From Streptomyces sp. NRRL S-87 (GTDB lineage Bacteria; Actinomycetota; Actinomycetes; Streptomycetales; Streptomycetaceae), in NCBI RefSeq assembly GCF_000719335.1, contig NZ_JOGB01000003.1, positions 1 through 64,000 of the forward strand: a stretch of DNA of 64,000 nt. Direction: 5' to 3'. Shown here in pieces: positions 51,374 to 60,469 of this stretch. The notes below the pieces were generated by a model that made no database searches, was not told the DNA's origin, and saw only the letters and a list, made by a program, of their open reading frames with translations. Position 1 is the first letter of the stretch; each line of letters starts with the position of its first letter. The translations under genes and the position numbers were made by a program.

Positions 51374-54219
51374 CGTCCTGGTACCACTCCTGGGTCGCGG
51401 CGGTCCGCATCGCCCGCCGCGACGCCTGGCGCTCCAAGGGCCGCAGCGCCCTGGTCCTCGCCATGATCGCGCTGCCCATCCTGGGCGTCAGCGCCACCGA
51501 CGTGACCCTGCGCAGCGCCGAGCTCTCCCCCGAGCAGCGGCTCGCCCGCACGCTCGGTGCCGCCGACGCCCGGGTCGAGGGCACCGGCATGGGCGGCACG
51601 CCGATCGTGCAGGACCCTAAGGCCACGAACTGGGCACCGGCCGGCGGCTACAAGGACGGCACGGAGTACCCGGACGCCCCCACGAACGTCCGCGCCGCCC
51701 TCCCGCCCGGTTCCACGGTCCTGAAGGACACCTCGGGCGACGCCCGTGTCCGCACCAGGTACGGCCTGCTCAGCGCCGACGTGCGCGAGCTCGACGTCAA
51801 GAGCCCGCTGGCCGCGGGCATGCTCACCCTCAACCGGGGCCGCTACCCCACCGGACCGGGCGAGATCGCCGCCACCGACCACTTCCTGGAGTCCGCCGGA
51901 CTGTACGTCGGCTCCAAGGTCGTCCTCCGCGGCATGGAGGGCTCCCCGCTGCGCGTCGTCGGCGCGTACGAGCTCCCCAGCGAGCTGAAGGACGACGAAC
52001 TGCTCGCCGCCCCCGGCACGCTGCTCCCACGGCTCGACGGGGCGCTGAAGGCGGCCGGCCTGCGGGCCCTGGACACCACCAGCACGTACTTCGTGCGCAC
52101 CGGCGCCGACGGCGGCTTCACCTGGGACATGGTGCGGAAGGCCAACGCCAAGGGCGCGCTGGTGCTGTCCAAGCAGGTCTCGCTGCACCCGCCGGCCGAC
52201 TCCGAGGTCCCGTACTACCAGCAGGAGTCGCAGCGCGACTACGGCGGTTCGGCCGCCGCCGACGCCGAGGCGCTGGCCGTCGTCGCGACCGTCGTGATGC
52301 TGGCCATGCTGGAGATCTGCCTGCTGGCCGGTCCGGCCTTCGCCGTCGGCGCCCGGCGCTCGCGCCGCCAGCTCGGCCTGGTCGGCGCCAACGGCGGCGA
52401 CCGGCACCACATCCGCGCCATCGTGCTCTCCGGCGGACTGGTCATCGGCGCCACCGCCGCGGTCGTCGGAACGGCACTGGGCCTGCTGCTCACCTGGGCC
52501 CTGCGGCCGGTGCTGGAAGACCAGTTGGGGAATCGTTTCGGCGACTTCGAGGCGCGCCCGCTGGAACTCCTCGGGATCGCCCTGCTCGCCGTCGTGACCG
52601 GCCTGCTGGCCGCGATCGTCCCGGCCTTCACCGCCTCCCGCCAGACCGTGCTGGCCTCCCTGACCGGCCGCCGCGGCGTGCGTCGCGCCAACCGGGTGCT
52701 GCCCGTCGTCGGCCTGGTCGCCGTCGGCATCGGCGCGGCCGTGGCGCTGTACGGGTCCACCCGCGACTCCGGCGGCTTCCTGATGGTCGGCGGCGGCAGC
52801 GCGCTCGCCGAGCTCGGCGTGGTCGCGTTGACCCCGACCCTGGTCGGCCTGTTCGGGCGGGCCGGGCGGTGGCTGCCGCTGTCGCCGCGGCTCGCGCTGC
52901 GCGACGCCGTGCGCAACCGGGGGCGTACGGCTCCGGCCGTGGCCGCCGTCCTGGCCGCCGTGGCGGGCACCGTCGCCGTGGCCACGTACTCCGCCAGCAC
53001 CGACGCCCAGCACCGCGCGGAGTACGACGCCAAGGCCCCGTACCTGTCCGGCTGGGCCAGCGCCGCGGAGACGGCGTCGGCGCGGGACCTGCCGGCCGTC
53101 CGCGCCGCCATGGTCCGCGAACTGCCCCTGGCCGTACGGACGGACGTCGAGCGGATCTACGTCGGCAAGCCCGGCTGCGACCCGTGGGACATGGGCGACG
53201 GCTGCGGACAGCTCCAGCTCAACACGCCCAAGGACAAGCGCTGCCCGCGCGACGGAGTCCGCGACCTCGAGAGCCTCCCGCCCGAGAAGCTGCGCGCCAT
53301 GGCCTCCGACTGGCGCTGCAAGCCCGTCAGCAAGGTGTACGCCGAGCAGGAGGTACTCGTCGGCGACGAGAAGCTGCTCACGGTGCTCGGCATCACCGAC
53401 CCCGGCGCCGTCCGGGCCCTGCGCGACGGCCAGGCGGTGGCCTTCAGCAAGGCCAACGTGACGGCCGGCCGGATCTCGTTCACCGAGGTCACCGACGAGA
53501 AGAAGGCCGCGGCCGCCTCCGACCGCGGCGAGGACGCCCCCGGGCGCACCTCGGTCGTCCCGGCCCACCTCACCACGGCCGACGGGTACGGTCTCAGGGC
53601 GATCGTGTCCCCGGCGGCGGCGAAGGCCGCGGGCCTCAAGACCGTCGCGTTGGGCACGTACTTCACGCTCGACCAGGAGCCGACGACCGAACAGCGGCAG
53701 GCGCTGGACGCGGCCCTGGACCGGATCGGCACCGAGATCGGCGTGTACGTCGAGCGCGGGTACGAGAGCGAGACGGGCATCGAGACCCTCGCCCTCACCG
53801 TGTTCGCCGGACTCGTCACCATCGGCGCGGCCGGCATCGCCACCGGCCTGGCCCAGGCCGACGCCGAGGCCGACCTCAAGACCCTGGCGGCGGTGGGCGC
53901 GGCCCCGCGGGTGCGGCGCACCCTGAGCGGGTTCCAGTGCGGCGTCGTGGCGGCGATGGGCGTCCTGCTGGGGTCCGCGTCCGGCATCCTGCCGGCGGTC
54001 GGACTGCGCTGGAGCGAGCAGCGGTCCCAGGAGTCCTTCTACCAGCAGTCCGTCGCGAGCGGCTGGGGCGTCGTCGGCGAGGGCCCGGCGCAGTTGCCGG
54101 TGGTCGTGCCCTGGCAGACCCTGGCGCTGCTGCTCGTGGCGGTCCCGGTGGGCGCGGCGCTGCTGGCGGCGCTGGTCACCCGCTCCTCGGGCGCGCTGGC
54201 CCGGCGGGCCGCGCAGTAG
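51370..54219 (+). CDS. FtsX-like ABC permease
   Basis: 949 residues, about ten membrane spans. The first helix (SALVLAMIALPILGVSATD) is followed by a large extracytoplasmic domain (about 45-290), then FtsX domain 1 (about 290-440), a second large extracellular domain (about 540-800; cysteines at KPGCDPWDMGDGCGQ, KRCPRD and WRCKP could form disulfides) and FtsX domain 2 near the C-terminus. It is the standard partner of MacB-type ATPases, with double-length permease. Substrate is probably an antimicrobial peptide, lipid or envelope component. Regulated by PadR. A strong hairpin follows. Confidence 0.93.
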
Positions 54220-54236
54220 GGGATTTCCCGGGTTCG

Positions 54237-54274
54237 TGCCCCCGTACAGGGTGGATCACCGCTGTACGGGGGCA
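54237..54274 (+). terminator. Terminator of the PadR-ABC operon
   Basis: 13-base perfect stem (TGCCCCCGTACAG / CTGTACGGGGGCA) with a 12-base loop, 17 bases after the permease stop and 39 before bpa. Confidence 0.75.
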
Positions 54275-54312
54275 CACCGTCTGGTGACGCAGGTGTGCGA
54301 GACAATGTCGGC

Positions 54313-54843
54313 ATGGAGATGCCGAGGAGTGAACGGTCGCAGGACAGCCCCCCGCATGTGCTGATCGTGGGCCAGGACGGGACGGCGGTCGGCGGCGCCC
54401 ATGACGAGTCCCGCGAGGTGCCGGTGACGGAAATGGTGGAACAGCCCGCCAAGGTCATGCGCATCGGAAGCATGATCAAGCAGCTTCTTGAAGAAGTTCG
54501 AGCGGCTCCTCTGGACGAGGCGAGCCGGGTACGCCTGAAGGACATCCACGCCTCCTCGGTGAAGGAACTGGAGGACGGCCTCGCGCCGGAGCTGGTCGAG
54601 GAACTGGAGCGCCTGTCGCTCCCGTTCACCGACGAGGCCATCCCCTCCGAGGCCGAACTGCGCATCGCGCAGGCGCAGTTGGTCGGCTGGCTGGAGGGCC
54701 TCTTCCACGGCATCCAGACCGCCCTGTTCGCACAGCAGATGGCCGCGCGGGCCCAGTTGGAGCAGATGCGCCGAGCCCTCCCGCCCGGCGCCCCCGCGGA
54801 CGACGAACCCGGCCACGGCATCGCCTCGGGCCCGTACCTCTAA
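54313..54843 (+). CDS. bpa: Bacterial proteasome activator (DUF2587)
   Basis: 176 residues from the ATG at 54313. It has the conserved core EMVEQPAKVMRIGSMIKQLL followed by EEVRAAPLDEASRVRLKDIH and the four-helix region ending AQMAARAQLEQMRRALPPG, diagnostic of Bpa/PafE. It forms dodecameric rings that open the 20S proteasome gate without ATP and bind unfolded proteins; the C-terminal GPYL is the required GxYL tail that docks on the proteasome. The N-terminus is variable. Monocistronic, flanked by the PadR-ABC terminator and the repeat array. No proteasome genes are nearby, as in other actinomycetes. Confidence 0.95.
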   Translation: MEMPRSERSQDSPPHVLIVGQDGTAVGGAHDESREVPVTEMVEQPAKVMRIGSMIKQLLEEVRAAPLDEASRVRLKDIHASSVKELEDGLAPELVEELERLSLPFTDEAIPSEAELRIAQAQLVGWLEGLFHGIQTALFAQQMAARAQLEQMRRALPPGAPADDEPGHGIASGPYL

Positions 54844-54872
54844 CCCCCCTGGGCCCCGCCCAGGCCCCACGC

Positions 54873-54915
54873 CTCGAACGCCGCGCCGGCACATCCAGCC
54901 CGCGCGGCGTTCGAG
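54873..54915 (+). terminator. Long inverted repeat at the start of the repeat array
   Basis: CTCGAACGCCGCGC (54873-54886) and GCGCGGCGTTCGAG (54902-54915) form a perfect 14-base stem, 30 bases after bpa. The form CTCRAACGCCGGCG is a common streptomycete intergenic element and would act as terminator or mRNA stabiliser. Confidence 0.6.
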
Positions 54916-55369
54916 CGCCGGGTTTCCCGGGCAGAGCCTGGCGAGACCACGACACCGATCGCCGACCGGGCACCTCCAGCCCGCGCGGCGTTTGAGCACA
55001 CCCGGCGCGCAGCGCCCGGGTTTCCCGGGCAGAGCCCGGCGGGGCGGCATCTGTGGTCGCCGACCGGCCACCTCCAGCCCGCGCGGCGTTTGAGCGCACC
55101 CGGCGCGCAGCGCCCGGGTTTCCCGGGCGGAGCCCGGCGAGACCACGACCCCGATCGCCGACCGGCACCTCCAGCCCGCGCGGCGCTTGAGCACACCCGG
55201 CGCGCAGCGCCCGGGTTTCCCGGGCAGAGCCCGGCGGGGCGGCATCTGTGGTCGCCGACCGGGCACCTCCAGCCCGCGCGGCGTTTGAGCGCACCCGGCG
55301 CGCAGCGCCCGGGTTTCCCGGGCGGAGCCCGGCGGGGCGGCGTCTGTGGTCGCAAGCCACAGTTGCGAC
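54895..55369. repeat. Tandem array of a ~97-bp hairpin-rich repeat, five units
   Basis: Units start at 54895, 54976, 55074, 55171 and 55269 (CCAGCCCGCGCGGCG), spacing 81, 98, 97 and 98. Each includes TTTGAGC or similar, then the palindrome GCCCGGG-TTT-CCCGGGC; unit 1 lacks about 17 bases. The tails alternate between two types (GAGACCACGAC..CCGATCGCCGACC in units 1 and 3; GGGGCGGC.TCTGTGGTCGCCGACC in 2 and 4; a related version in 5). The array ends in GGTCGCAAGCCACAGTTGCG. The open frames it makes are low-complexity and not taken as genes. Confidence 0.85.
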
Positions 55370-56247
55370 GCCTCGGCGGCGCCGACAAGCCCGGCCTCCC
55401 CGTCGGCGGCCGCCCCCTGGTCGACCGCGTACTGGACGCGTGCGCCGACGCGGCCACGACGGTGGTCGTCGGCGGCCGGAGGCCCACGCCCCGCCCCGTC
55501 ACGTGGGCCCGCGAGGACCCGCCCGGCGGCGGCCCCCTCGCGGCCCTGGAGGCCGGCCTCCGCCACGTCACCGCGGACCGGGTGCTCGTGCTCTCCGCCG
55601 ACCTCCCGTTCCTGGACCGCACCACCGTCCGCACGCTGCTGGCCGGTCTGGACGGCGCGCAACCGGCCGTCGACCGGTCCCCCGGGCACGCCGGGCCACG
55701 GCCCCTGCCGCCGCACCCCGAAGCCGTCCTCGTGCGCGACCGCACCGGCCGGGACCAGCCACTGGTCGCGGCGTACGCCACCGAACCGCTGCGCCGCGAG
55801 CTCGCCCTGCTCGCCACCGAGTACGGAACCGTCACCGGCCTCCCGCTGCGCCTGCTCACCGCCGAGCTGGCGCTGGCCCGCGTCGATGGGGCCGACGCGG
55901 CCGCCTTCGACTGCGACACCTGGGAGGACCTCGCGGCGGCCCGCGCCCGGATCAGGGAGCATGGGAACGTGCTCGACGAATGGATCACCGCAGTCAAGAC
56001 CGAACTCGGCATCGACGTCACCGTCGACATCCCCGAGCTGCTGGACCTGGCCCGCGACGCCGCACACGGCGTGGCCCGCCCGGCCGCCCCGCTGACCACC
56101 TTCCTGGTCGGCTACGCCGCCGCGCTCGCCGCGGCCGACGGCGCCGACCCGAAGGCGGCCCTGACCGAGGCCTGCCGCAAGGCCGCCGACCTCGCCACCC
56201 GCTGGGAGGCCGAGACCGGCCCGGCCGGCGGCCCGGCCGGCGGATGA
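55363..56247 (+). CDS. mobA: MobA-like NTP transferase fused to DUF6457, N-terminus truncated
   Basis: 294 residues from a TTG at 55363; the true start is uncertain. Molybdenum cofactor guanylyltransferase normally begins with VVLAGGxSxRxGGxDK. Here the second half is present (RRLGGADKPGLPVGGRPLVDRVLDA), but VVLAGG is absent: upstream sequence is the repeat array, reading KPQL. The rest is intact (GGGPLAALEAGL; VLVLSADLPFL; PLVAAYATEPLRREL; FDCDTWEDLAAARA). From about residue 195 a DUF6457 helical domain (LDEWITAVKTELGIDVTVDIPEL) is fused. The stop overlaps moeA by ATGA. Loss of LAGG should impair GTP binding, so this is a likely pseudogene, a recombinant, or an assembly error. Confidence 0.8.
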   Translation: MRRLGGADKPGLPVGGRPLVDRVLDACADAATTVVVGGRRPTPRPVTWAREDPPGGGPLAALEAGLRHVTADRVLVLSADLPFLDRTTVRTLLAGLDGAQPAVDRSPGHAGPRPLPPHPEAVLVRDRTGRDQPLVAAYATEPLRRELALLATEYGTVTGLPLRLLTAELALARVDGADAAAFDCDTWEDLAAARARIREHGNVLDEWITAVKTELGIDVTVDIPELLDLARDAAHGVARPAAPLTTFLVGYAAALAAADGADPKAALTEACRKAADLATRWEAETGPAGGPAGG

Positions 56248-57818
56248 CCGCCGCCCCCGCCTCCCCGGAGGAGCGGGCCGTGTCCCCGGAGGAGAAGGCC
56301 GTCCAGGAGGCCCTCGCCCTCGTGAACCGCACCGCCCACGGCACGCCCGCGGGCGGCACCCCCGGCACCGGTGCCGGCCCCGGACCCGCTCCCGAGGAAG
56401 CACGGGCCCACACCGAGGGCGGGCACCCGAACCGGCACCACCACCAGCAGCACCCGGACCGGAACCCGAACCCGGACCCGAACCCGAACCAAGCCCACCC
56501 CGCACCCGAACCGGCACCCGCACCGGCGGCAGTGCACACCCACCGCGCCACCCCCTGGCCGAAGGCCCGCGCCACCGCCTTCCGCGCGGCCCGCACCACC
56601 ACCACGACCACCACCACGACCACCACCACAACAACAACCGGACCGACCGGACCCGCGGCCCCCACCCGGACCGCCCCCACCAGGACGGTCCCCCTCGCCG
56701 AGGCCCTCGGCCGCGTCCTGGCCGCCCCCCTCGACGCCCTCACCGACCTGCCGTCCTTCGACACCTCCGCCATGGACGGCTGGGCCGTGGCCGGCCCCGG
56801 CCCCTGGCGGGTCCGCGACGCCGGCGCCGAGGGCGGCTCCGGGGTGCTGGCCGGCGCCGCCGCCCCCGCCCCGCTCGCGGACGGCGAGGCGGTCCGGATC
56901 GCCACCGGGGCCCGCATCCCCGCCGAGGCCACCGCCGTGATCCGCAGCGAGCACGCCCGCCACGACCCGGACAAGGCCCGGCTGTACGCCGACCGCGAGG
57001 TCGTCACCGGCCAGGACATCCGCCCCCGCGGCCAGGAGTGCCGCACCGGCGACCGGCTGCTGCCCGCCGGGGTGACCGTCAGCCCGGCCGTGCTGGGCCT
57101 GGCCGCGGCCGCCGGGTACGACGAGCTGGCGACCGTACCGAGGCCCACCGTCGAGGTCCTCGTCCTCGGCGACGAGCTGCTGACCGAGGGACGCCCGCAC
57201 GACGGCCTCATCCGCGACGCCCTCGGCCCGATGCTCGGGCCCTGGCTGACCGCCCTCGGCGCCGAGGTGCTCGCCACCCGCCGCCTCGGGGACGACGCCG
57301 AGGCGCTGTACGGGGCCGTCACCGGCTCCGCCGCCGACGTGGTCGTCACCACCGGCGGGACCGCGTCCGGACCCGTGGACCACGTCCACCCCGTCCTCGC
57401 CCGGGCCGGGGCCGAGCTGCTGGTCGACGGGGTCGCGGTGCGCCCCGGCCACCCCATGCTGCTGGCCAGGACCGCCCCGGGCCGGTTCCTCGTCGGCCTG
57501 CCCGGCAACCCGCTGGCCGCCGTGTCCGGCCTGCTCACCCTCGCCGAGCCGCTGCTGCGGGCCCTGTCCGGCCGCGGACCCGCCCCGCGCTACGCGCTGC
57601 CCGTCCGGGACGAGGTGCCCGGGCACCCGCACGACACCCGGTTGGTGCCGGTGGCCCTGCGCGCCGAGCACGCCGTACCGCTGCGGTACCACGGCCCGGC
57701 GATGCTGCGCGGGATCGCGGCGGCCGACGCGCTGGTCGTCGTACCGCCGTACGGTGCCGTGGCCGGGCAGGAGCTGGAGGTCCTCGAACTGCCGTGGGCG
57801 GCGGGCGGTTTCACGTGA
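56244..57818 (+). CDS. moeA: Molybdopterin molybdenumtransferase MoeA with low-complexity N-terminus
   Basis: 524 residues, about 110 longer than usual MoeA. The extra is an N-terminal low-complexity segment: Pro/Asn/Asp/His-rich (NPNPDPNPNQAHPAPEP), then 15 consecutive threonines (residues 118-132, 56595-56639). The MoeA body begins at TVPLAEALGRVLAAPL, with the conserved SFDTSAMDGWAV, VRIATGARIPAEATAVI, DIRPRGQECRTGDRLL, EVLVLGDELL and VTTGGTASGPVD blocks. The enzyme inserts molybdate into adenylylated molybdopterin. ATGA overlap with the mobA-like gene upstream and GTGA overlap with the K+ channel downstream. parS lies across the latter overlap. Confidence 0.9.
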   Translation: MTAAPASPEERAVSPEEKAVQEALALVNRTAHGTPAGGTPGTGAGPGPAPEEARAHTEGGHPNRHHHQQHPDRNPNPDPNPNQAHPAPEPAPAPAAVHTHRATPWPKARATAFRAARTTTTTTTTTTTTTTTGPTGPAAPTRTAPTRTVPLAEALGRVLAAPLDALTDLPSFDTSAMDGWAVAGPGPWRVRDAGAEGGSGVLAGAAAPAPLADGEAVRIATGARIPAEATAVIRSEHARHDPDKARLYADREVVTGQDIRPRGQECRTGDRLLPAGVTVSPAVLGLAAAAGYDELATVPRPTVEVLVLGDELLTEGRPHDGLIRDALGPMLGPWLTALGAEVLATRRLGDDAEALYGAVTGSAADVVVTTGGTASGPVDHVHPVLARAGAELLVDGVAVRPGHPMLLARTAPGRFLVGLPGNPLAAVSGLLTLAEPLLRALSGRGPAPRYALPVRDEVPGHPHDTRLVPVALRAEHAVPLRYHGPAMLRGIAAADALVVVPPYGAVAGQELEVLELPWAAGGFT

Positions 57819-57821
57819 AAC
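57808..57821. promoter_or_regulatory. parS site across moeA stop and K+ channel start
   Basis: GTTTCACGTGAAAC, identical to the copy at 2055-2068. It encodes the last codons of moeA (Phe, Thr, stop) and the first of the channel (GTG start, Lys, Leu). Being coding on both sides, its preservation is probably due to ParB binding. Confidence 0.85.
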
Positions 57822-58888
57822 TCCCCGGCCGGGACGCGATGGCCCGGGACGCCGACGAGAACCTGGTCACGCGGCGGGTGAAGCTGCCCAAGCGGGTGGT
57901 GGAGCGCCCCCTGCGCCAGGTCGGCAAGCGGCTGCTGATGGCCCTCGGCGTCCTCGTCCTGACGGTGCTGATCGTCTGGCTCGACCGCGACGGCTACCAC
58001 GACAACGCCGACGGCAGCGTCGACCTGCTCGACTCGATCTACTACGCCACCGTGACCCTGTCGACCACCGGGTACGGCGACATCGTCCCGCAGAGCGACT
58101 CGGCGCGGCTGACGAACATCCTGCTCATCACCCCGCTGCGCGTGCTGTTCCTGATCATCCTGGTCGGCACCACCCTGGAGGTCCTCACCGAGCGGACCCG
58201 GGAGGAGTGGCGACTGAACCGCTGGAGGGCCCAGGTGCGCGAGCACACCGTCGTCGTCGGTTTTGGCACGAAGGGCCGCTCCGCGCTCCTGACCCTGCTG
58301 GCCACCGGCCTGCCCAAGGAACAGGTGGTGATCGTCGACCCGAGTTCCAAGGTCATCGAAGCGGCCAACGCGGAGGGCTTCGCGGGCGTGATCGGCGACG
58401 CCACGCGCAGCGACGTGCTGCTGCGGGCCGAGCTGCCGAAGGCCCGTCAGATCATCGTGGCCACGCAGCGGGACGACACGGCGGTGCTGGTCACCCTGAC
58501 GGCGCGGCAGCTCAACCGCGGCGCGAAGATCGTCGCGGCGGTGCGCGAGGAGGAGAACGCCCCGCTGCTGAAGCAGTCCGGCGCGGACGCCGTGATCACG
58601 AGCGCGAGCGCGGCCGGCCGGCTGCTCGGCCTCTCGGTGCTCAGCCCGAGCGCCGGGACGGTGATGGAGGACCTGATCCAGCAGGGCAGCGGCCTGGACC
58701 TGGTCGAGCGGCCGGTGCGGAAGTCCGAGGTGGGCAAGGCCGTACGGGAGACCGACGACCTGGTGGTCAGCGTGCTGCGCGGGCACCGGCTGCTGCCGTA
58801 CGACCACCCGAACGCGAGCCCGCTGGAGCTGACGGACCGCCTGATCGTCATCGTCCGTGCGGCCCCGCCGGAGCCGGCGGCCCGCTAG
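57815..58888 (+). CDS. TrkA-N K+ channel (MthK-like)
   Basis: 357 residues from the GTG overlapping the moeA stop; an ATG eight codons later is the alternative. One pore unit with two membrane helices (about residues 35-55 and 105-130) and the selectivity filter TLSTTGYGDIVP. The cytosolic RCK/TrkA-N domain has the nucleotide-binding motif VVVGFGTKGRS (GxGxxG type) and a C-terminal TrkA-C-like subdomain. Acts as a ligand-gated K+ channel at the plasma membrane. Not functionally linked to moeA. Confidence 0.9.
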   Translation: MKLPGRDAMARDADENLVTRRVKLPKRVVERPLRQVGKRLLMALGVLVLTVLIVWLDRDGYHDNADGSVDLLDSIYYATVTLSTTGYGDIVPQSDSARLTNILLITPLRVLFLIILVGTTLEVLTERTREEWRLNRWRAQVREHTVVVGFGTKGRSALLTLLATGLPKEQVVIVDPSSKVIEAANAEGFAGVIGDATRSDVLLRAELPKARQIIVATQRDDTAVLVTLTARQLNRGAKIVAAVREEENAPLLKQSGADAVITSASAAGRLLGLSVLSPSAGTVMEDLIQQGSGLDLVERPVRKSEVGKAVRETDDLVVSVLRGHRLLPYDHPNASPLELTDRLIVIVRAAPPEPAAR

Positions 58889-59013
58889 CCGGCCCGGCAC
58901 GCCGGCCGCCCCGGGAGCCGACGCCCGCGGCCGCGACCTCTCCGGACCTGCGGCCCCTCCGGCCCCGCGACCTCGCGGCCCACCACCGACCCCCGGCCCG
59001 ACCACCGACCTCC

Positions 59014-59065
59014 GGCCCCATGGCTGGCCTCGGGCCCCATGGCTGGCCTCCGGCCCCATGGCTCG
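59014..59065. repeat. 19-bp tandem repeat before the oxidoreductase gene
   Basis: GGCCCCATGGCTGGCCTC occurs at 59014-59031 and 59033-59050, with a partial third copy from 59052. They lie in the 212-base region between the K+ channel and the oxidoreductase. No regulatory role is evident. Confidence 0.7.
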
Positions 59066-59100
59066 GGACCCGCTCGGTGGCCGGCCGGTAGCCTCGCGCC

Positions 59101-60078
59101 ATGCGTGCGATCACGATTCCCCAGCCCGGCGGCCCCGAGGCCCTGGTGTGGGCCGAAGTCCCCGATCCCGTGCCCGCCGAGGGCGAGGTCCTCGTCGAGG
59201 TGGCGGCCAGCGCCGTGAACCGGGCCGACCTGCTCCAGCGGCAGGGCTTCTACAACCCGCCGCCGGGCTCGTCCCCCTACCCCGGCCTCGAATGCTCGGG
59301 CCGCATCGCGGCGTTGGGACCCGGGGTGTCCGGCTGGAAGGTGGGCGACGAGGTGTGCGCCCTGCTGGTGGGCGGCGGGTACGCGGAGAAGGTCGCGGTG
59401 CCGGCCGGGCAGCTGCTCCCGGTGCCCGAGGGGGTGGACCTGGTGACGGCCGCCGCGCTGCCGGAGGTCGCGTGCACGGTGTGGTCCAACGTGTTCATGA
59501 TCGCCCACCTGCGGCCGGGCGAGACGCTGCTGGTGCACGGTGGGGCGAGCGGCATCGGCACGATGGCCGTCCAGCTCGCGAAGGCGGTCGGGGCGAAGGT
59601 CGCGGTGACGGCCGGCAGCCCGGAGAAGCTGGCGCGCTGCGCGGAACTGGGCGCGGACGTGCTGATCGACTACCGGAAGCAGGACTTCGTCGAGGAGGTG
59701 CGGGCGGCGACCGGCGGTGCGGGGGCGGACGTGATCCTCGACATCATCGGCGCGAAGTACCTGGCACGGAACGTGGACGCGCTGGCCGTGAACGGGCGGA
59801 TGACGGTCATCGGGCTGCAGGGCGGGGCCAAGGCCGAGCTGAACCTGGGGGCGTTGCTGATGAAGCGGGCGGCGGTCGTGGGTACGACGCTGCGGGCCCG
59901 GCCGCTGGGTGAGAAGGCGGCGGTCGTCGCGGCCGTGCGGGAGCACGTCTGGCCGCTGGTCGAGGCGGGGCGGGTGCGGCCCGTCGTCGACCGTGCCCTG
60001 CCGCTCGCCGAGGCCGCCGAGGCGCACCGCCTCCTGGAGTCCGGCGAGCCGGTGGGCAAGCTCCTGCTGACGCGCTAA
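59101..60078 (+). CDS. NAD(P)H-quinone oxidoreductase (zeta-crystallin/PIG3 type)
   Basis: 325 residues, zinc-free medium-chain dehydrogenase. GroES-like N-terminus (MRAITIPQPGGPEALVWAEVPDP; NRADLLQRQGFYNPPPGSSPYPGLECSGRI) followed by the Rossmann domain with GGASGIGTMAVQLAKAVGAKV (about residues 147-167). No structural zinc cysteine loop is present. It should reduce quinones or similar electrophiles with NADPH in the cytosol. Monocistronic. Confidence 0.93.
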   Translation: MRAITIPQPGGPEALVWAEVPDPVPAEGEVLVEVAASAVNRADLLQRQGFYNPPPGSSPYPGLECSGRIAALGPGVSGWKVGDEVCALLVGGGYAEKVAVPAGQLLPVPEGVDLVTAAALPEVACTVWSNVFMIAHLRPGETLLVHGGASGIGTMAVQLAKAVGAKVAVTAGSPEKLARCAELGADVLIDYRKQDFVEEVRAATGGAGADVILDIIGAKYLARNVDALAVNGRMTVIGLQGGAKAELNLGALLMKRAAVVGTTLRARPLGEKAAVVAAVREHVWPLVEAGRVRPVVDRALPLAEAAEAHRLLESGEPVGKLLLTR

Positions 60079-60469
60079 CCCCGCCCTGGGGGGCCACTCC
60101 CCTCCCCGCCCTTCCCCCGTTCCCCGGGACTCCGCCCCGGCCCCCCCGCCCCCGAGCGCCGAGCGGGCTGGGGCGCGTCCCCTCGGCCCGTACCCGGCCG
60201 CCCCTCCTGGGGCTCCGCCCCAGACCCCGCGCCTCAAACGCCGGCGAGGCTGGAATTGCCGGGACCGCCACGCCCGGCCCGCGCGGCGATTGAGCACACC
60301 CGGCGCGCAGCGCCCGGGTTTCCCGGGCGGAGCCCGGCGGGGCGGCGTCTGTGGTCGCAAGCCACAGTTGCGGGAAGGGGCGAGGAGGGGACATTCCCGG
60401 GGGCGCCGCGGCGCGCCTCGGCCCCGGGGCCGGTGGACGGCGCCCGGGGCCGGAAGACGGACCGAAGGG
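60079..60469. other. Intergenic region with stray repeat copy
   Basis: 391 bp without a gene between convergent oxidoreductase and bkd genes. It holds the Streptomyces-type element CCTCAAACGCCGGCGAGGCTGG near 60233 and the repeat copy at 60275-60375. The remainder is featureless. Confidence 0.7.
60275..60375. repeat. Dispersed copy of the ~97-bp repeat
   Basis: Near-identical to unit 5 of the array at 55269, including CGGCGTCTGTGGTCGCAAGC and the following CACAGTTGCG end. The two copies diverge right after that point (GGGAAGG here, ACGCCTC at the mobA-like gene). Confidence 0.85.

Noticed and set aside
54626..55360. Long open frames on both strands across the repeat array
   Set aside because: They simply translate the repeats (PGFPGGARRG-type or NAARAGGAR-type sequence), lack ribosome sites and have no conserved domain.
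54873..55369. Possible CRISPR array
   Set aside because: The units are ~97 bp with no unique spacers, and no cas gene is nearby. The interspersed parts are repeated themselves, so this is a tandem intergenic repeat.
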